64,000 nucleotides of DNA from Anaerococcus pacaensis 9403502. GTDB taxonomy: Bacteria > Bacillota > Clostridia > Tissierellales > Peptoniphilaceae. The position numbers and the translations under genes are program-made. Positions 61,246 through 64,000 of the stretch are shown piece after piece. The DNA is taken from the NCBI GenBank assembly GCA_000308255.3, contig HG326668.1, positions 101,651 through 165,650 of the forward strand, written 5' to 3'. The notes under the pieces were generated by a model, which saw only the letters and a program-made list of their open reading frames with translations, was not told where the DNA came from and did not search any database. How positions within the stretch are numbered: the first letter of the stretch is position 1; each line of letters begins with the position of its first letter.

Positions 61246-62290
61246 CGTCTATTATTAGCTCCTCATCTTTTTTCTTTTTGTGGTTCTTGCGAACGAGTAA
61301 AGCGATTAATGTGGCAATTACGATAAGGCCAATCCAGAAAAATGGTGAGTAGAATATACCCCCGCCCATACCTCCTTGGTCATCTTCATACATGCCAGAA
61401 TCAGCTGGAATCATTTCTCCTGTTTCAGGGTCTGTCATCATTTCCCCATCCATATACATATCATCACCCATTTCATCAAAGCCTCCCATGACCTCAGCGC
61501 CAAAGTCTTGGCTTTGGGTGTGGACATTGCCAGCTGAGTCTTCATATGTAAGGAGGATCTTCCCTTGGACCGGACCTTCCCTATCTGGAGTGATATTAAA
61601 TGAAAAAGTTTCTGTACTACCTGAATTGAAATTACCGATAAAGCGTCTGTCATTATCGATTGTAAAGCCCTTGCCTATGACATCGCACATGAAGGTATTG
61701 AGATTGTCCTTGCCTGTATTATAAATATTTACTGATACTTGAGTTTGTTGGCCAACCATGAGCTCTTCGTGTTTTACATCACCCATGCTTACTTGAGCTT
61801 TTTGCACTACAGGTATGCCGATAGTTTCTTTGACTTGGTATTGGTTGCCCCAATAATCTTCATAGTCCATGGTAACGCCAAGAAGGTAATTGCCTGCTGC
61901 AGCATTTGGATGGACCTTCATATTGGCGTATTTTACAGCAGTATTCCATGGATATAGAGCCGCTACATAGAAAGTATTGGCACTATCAACTGGTGCAAAT
62001 ACTGATGCATCACTTACTAGAGAATTATTCTCCCCTCCTGCTGCAGGAGCTGACTCCGGTGCGTCGTCCACGCTTATTTTAAGATTGTAGATGGAATTTT
62101 TGGCATTGGTATTATAAAGGGTAAGGGCAAGTGTTACTTCTCCACCTGCCTCTACGGTATTTGGAGTTACTGTGTAGCTTGAAATGATTAGTTTTGGTTG
62201 GTTTTTCATAGCAACTGAGCCTGTGTCCATGCCTTGCTCAGATCCAGTTGAATTTTCAGTATTACTTTTTATTTCATCATAGTATGTCAT
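61232..62290 (-). CDS. COG1361-like extracellular-domain protein with a C-terminal membrane helix
   Basis: 352 residues. Two or three Ig/CARDB-like beta domains are visible ([32 protein letters not shown] near 45-80; [16 protein letters not shown] near 190). An acidic Met/Gly-rich stretch, a helix near 310-330 and a basic tail (RKNHKKKK) follow. That orientation puts the N-terminus outside, yet the N-terminus [13 protein letters not shown] is polar with no signal peptide. The ATG directly follows the ATPase stop, with GAGGT before it. Likely the accessory subunit of the ABC system. Confidence 0.82.
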   Translation of the reverse strand: MTYYDEIKSNTENSTGSEQGMDTGSVAMKNQPKLIISSYTVTPNTVEAGGEVTLALTLYNTNAKNSIYNLKISVDDAPESAPAAGGENNSLVSDASVFAPVDSANTFYVAALYPWNTAVKYANMKVHPNAAAGNYLLGVTMDYEDYWGNQYQVKETIGIPVVQKAQVSMGDVKHEELMVGQQTQVSVNIYNTGKDNLNTFMCDVIGKGFTIDNDRRFIGNFNSGSTETFSFNITPDREGPVQGKILLTYEDSAGNVHTQSQDFGAEVMGGFDEMGDDMYMDGEMMTDPETGEMIPADSGMYEDDQGGMGGGIFYSPFFWIGLIVIATLIALLVRKNHKKKKDEELIIDDENI

Positions 62291-62995
62291 TTATAAAACC
62301 TCATCAATAGTTAGTTTTGAGTGGATATTTTCTATCTTGCCATCTCTCATAAATAAAGTTCTGTCAGCAAATTCTGTCATTTCATCATCGTGGGTTACCA
62401 TTATAAAGGTTTGCTTATTGGCCTCGGTGATTTCTTTAATTAGCTGCATGACCTCAAAGCTCGTCTTGGTATCGAGGTTGCCGGTAGGTTCGTCGGCAAA
62501 GATTATCTTTGGAGTGCCTACAAAGGCTCGGGCTATGGATACCCTTTGTTGCTGGCCACCTGATAGTTCGTTTGGCTTATTGTTCATTCTCGACTCAAGG
62601 CCTACTTGCTTTAGGATTTTGTAGGCTTCTTTTTTTCTATCATCTACACTTAGGCCCTTAAATGTAAGTGGGAGCGATACATTTTCCCAAGCTGACAGGT
62701 ATGGGAGTAGATTATAAGACTGGAAGACAAAGCCAATATTCAAATTTCGAAACTTTGTGACTTGCGCCTCGGATAACTCATTGAGGTAGATATCCCCATA
62801 TTTGATAGTTCCCTTACTAGGGCGCTCAAGTCCTGCTAGCATATTTAAAAGAGTAGACTTCCCCGATCCACTCGTACCTAGGAGGGCAATGAATTCACCT
62901 GATTCAATATCAAGATTGATCCCATCCAGGGCCTTGATGATATCATTTCCAATTTTATAATATTTTTTTAAATCACGAATCTGTATAAGCGCCAT
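62291..62995 (-). CDS. ABC transporter ATP-binding protein (MacB/LolD type)
   Basis: ATPase of the MacB-like system, 234 residues. Walker [15 protein letters not shown] near residue 37, Q-loop [18 protein letters not shown], signature [15 protein letters not shown], Walker [17 protein letters not shown], and switch [13 protein letters not shown], all typical of the LolD/MacB/FtsE class. First gene of a cluster that continues with the COG1361-like protein, permease and two lipoproteins. Confidence 0.94.
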   Translation of the reverse strand: MALIQIRDLKKYYKIGNDIIKALDGINLDIESGEFIALLGTSGSGKSTLLNMLAGLERPSKGTIKYGDIYLNELSEAQVTKFRNLNIGFVFQSYNLLPYLSAWENVSLPLTFKGLSVDDRKKEAYKILKQVGLESRMNNKPNELSGGQQQRVSIARAFVGTPKIIFADEPTGNLDTKTSFEVMQLIKEITEANKQTFIMVTHDDEMTEFADRTLFMRDGKIENIHSKLTIDEVL

Positions 62996-63187
62996 CTCTA
63001 TCTCCTATTTGCCTGCAAAGGTGTATCAGCTTACACCATACACTGTTTGGATTAATTATATCATTATCAATATCTATTTGCAATATTACCTGTGATTAAT
63101 AGGATATATTGATAATCTATATATAACAGAGCATATATAAAAAGAATACCATAAGTGATGTTAAATTCACTTAAAGTACTCTTACTT

Positions 63188-63631
63188 TTAATGCTCTTTT
63201 ACAATATTATTATTTAAATCCCAGTATACTTCAGAAAGTTTTCCCTCGTAGATTTTAAAAATTTGTTCCATGGACATGCTCATCCCATCCATTTTTTTAA
63301 ACTTTTCATATTCTATCCAGCTAAGGTTTCCTTCACGGTGGTCTGGGATGAGTTCACCTTGGTAAGTCGATGTTTCGTACAAAAGCCCCACATCAGTAAG
63401 GTCCTTGCTATACCAAGTGATAAAGCCCACAAATTTGGGATCTACTATATCAAGGCCAGTTTCCTCTTTGGCCTCGCGGATGACAGCTTCAGTAAGGCTC
63501 TCGCCTACTTCAACCTTACCACCCGGAAAGGTCAGCCCTTCCCAACCTTCTTTTTTTACCTTATCTAAAACTACCACCTCATTAGTATCAGGGTTAGTAA
63601 TTTTTATCATATTCATTATTCTAGTTTTCAT
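63188..63631 (-). CDS. NUDIX hydrolase (MutT/8-oxo-dGTP diphosphatase type)
   Basis: 147 residues. The Nudix box is complete: GKVEVGESLTEAVIREAKEETGLDI fits Gx5Ex7REUxEExGU, near residues 38-62. Start ATG 63631 has AGGAGC upstream; later methionines at residues 6 and 8 are possible alternatives. Closest in pattern to 8-oxo-dGTP diphosphatases, which cleanse the nucleotide pool, though substrate specificity in the family is broad. Confidence 0.9.
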   Translation of the reverse strand: MKTRIMNMIKITNPDTNEVVVLDKVKKEGWEGLTFPGGKVEVGESLTEAVIREAKEETGLDIVDPKFVGFITWYSKDLTDVGLLYETSTYQGELIPDHREGNLSWIEYEKFKKMDGMSMSMEQIFKIYEGKLSEVYWDLNNNIVKEH

Positions 63632-63692
63632 TTTCTAGCTCCTTATAAAGTGCTAGTTATATTTTATTATAAACTAGAGATTTTGCTATAAA

Positions 63693-63870
63693 AAGGAGCT
63701 GTTGCAAAATTGATAAATTGTTCCAATATCATTCGAGCACCCTCCCAGGTAGTGTCTCAGTTCGCCGACGGGCTAAAAACCTACATGAGCCGGCGGGCTA
63801 AATCTCAAACTATCTGTGAGCGCACTCTATTGATGAAACAATAATTATCTATTGATTTGCAACAGCCCCA
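63693..63870. repeat. MITE-like inverted-repeat element, copy 2
   Basis: About 175 bp, ends AAGGAGCTGTTGCAAA (left) and TGGGGCTGTTGCAAATC (right, complement). It matches the element at 31997-32199 along its whole length, including TTCGCCGACGGGCTAAAA and GAGCCGGCGGGCT, but lacks one of the two tandem centre units. It lies between the NUDIX gene promoter side and the end of the next gene. Confidence 0.85.
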
Positions 63871-63877
63871 ATTTTTA

Positions 63878-64000
63878 TTATTTGCCTTTGTTAATAGATG
63901 CTGATTTTTCTTTCTCTTCTTTACGTTTTTTTATAGATTCTAGTATGCCTTCTACAATAGCATCCATTTCTGGCTCTTTGCTTGATTTTAGTGAACTTAC
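63878..64000 (-). CDS. C-terminal end of an unidentified gene (partial)
   Basis: Forty residues are visible before TAA at 63878-63880: a hydrophilic, lysine/glutamate-rich helical tail (MDAIVEGILESIKKRKEEKEK, then SASINKGK). The rest lies beyond the window, so no family can be named. The frame is open to the edge. The MITE-like repeat begins eight bases after the stop. Confidence 0.6.
   Translation of the reverse strand, partial: VSSLKSSKEPEMDAIVEGILESIKKRKEEKEKSASINKGK

Noticed and set aside
1..64000. CRISPR array, rRNA, tRNA, prophage or replication origin
   Set aside because: No regularly spaced repeats, rRNA or tRNA signatures, phage modules or DnaA-box clusters were noticed on reading the window.

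Overview
The window is AT-rich, tightly packed DNA from a low-GC Gram-positive bacterium. It has short Shine-Dalgarno-led operons, a TPP riboswitch, a T-box, sortase B, ECF transporter genes, Fst-like peptides and ammonia-dependent AsnA. Together with the protein flavour this suggests an anaerobic coccus of the Anaerococcus/Peptoniphilus kind (Peptoniphilaceae). That placement is inference; no rRNA or marker search was possible.

Layout. 1-2096: molybdate ABC operon modABC (minus, modC cut by the edge). 2186-3199: asnA. 3239-6272: a TPP-riboswitch-controlled thiamine-precursor ABC operon. 6277-8073: recQ. 8105-15421: one long minus-strand operon running THUMP methyltransferase, L,D-transpeptidase, ecfA1, ecfA2, ecfT, truA, a membrane protein and a DUF4097 protein; its promoter abuts the first ATG (probably leaderless). 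15421-15925: a gene-poor gap holding a par/Fst-like type I toxin-antitoxin locus. 15925-25379: housekeeping and accessory genes (hydrolase, FAD protein, TIGR01440 protein, AzlCD, DNA glycosylase, sortase B, glutaredoxin, HAD phosphatase, ferritin group, queH). 25449-26481: rpsI-rplM behind a structured leader. 26484-30487: potDABC polyamine transporter behind a strong promoter, an unrecognised structured leader and a terminator. 30503-31974: thiD-tenA. 31997-32199: a MITE-like repeat, with a second copy at 63693-63870. 32252-37952: two tandem trkA-trkH potassium uptake pairs. 38024-45900: small membrane proteins, an M20 amidohydrolase, a GNAT, an MFS transporter, a broken IS200 element, glutaminase, an HD hydrolase and an SH3-NlpC/P60 hydrolase. 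45930-47474: a CAP-domain secreted protein broken by one stop codon. 47584-52278: DUF1002 protein, Mrp-type ATPase, baeRF protein, PTS EIIC-like carrier and a NadR-type 3H repressor. 52317-56963: T-box-controlled amino-acid ABC operon that continues into a two-repeat protein and MurJ. 56964-57649: a second par/Fst-like locus plus a decayed small secreted protein gene. 57650-62995: a MacB-like ABC cluster with two paralogous lipoproteins. 63188-64000: a NUDIX hydrolase, the second repeat copy and the end of an unidentified gene.

Most interesting. Two independent loci (15573-15891 and 56984-57218) have the architecture of the pAD1 par system: a 31-residue hydrophobic peptide, a convergent antisense RNA, a shared bidirectional terminator, and direct repeats that make the antisense complementary to the start of the toxin message. 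The potD leader (30201-30452) looks like a transcription-attenuating riboregulator of a class I do not recognise.
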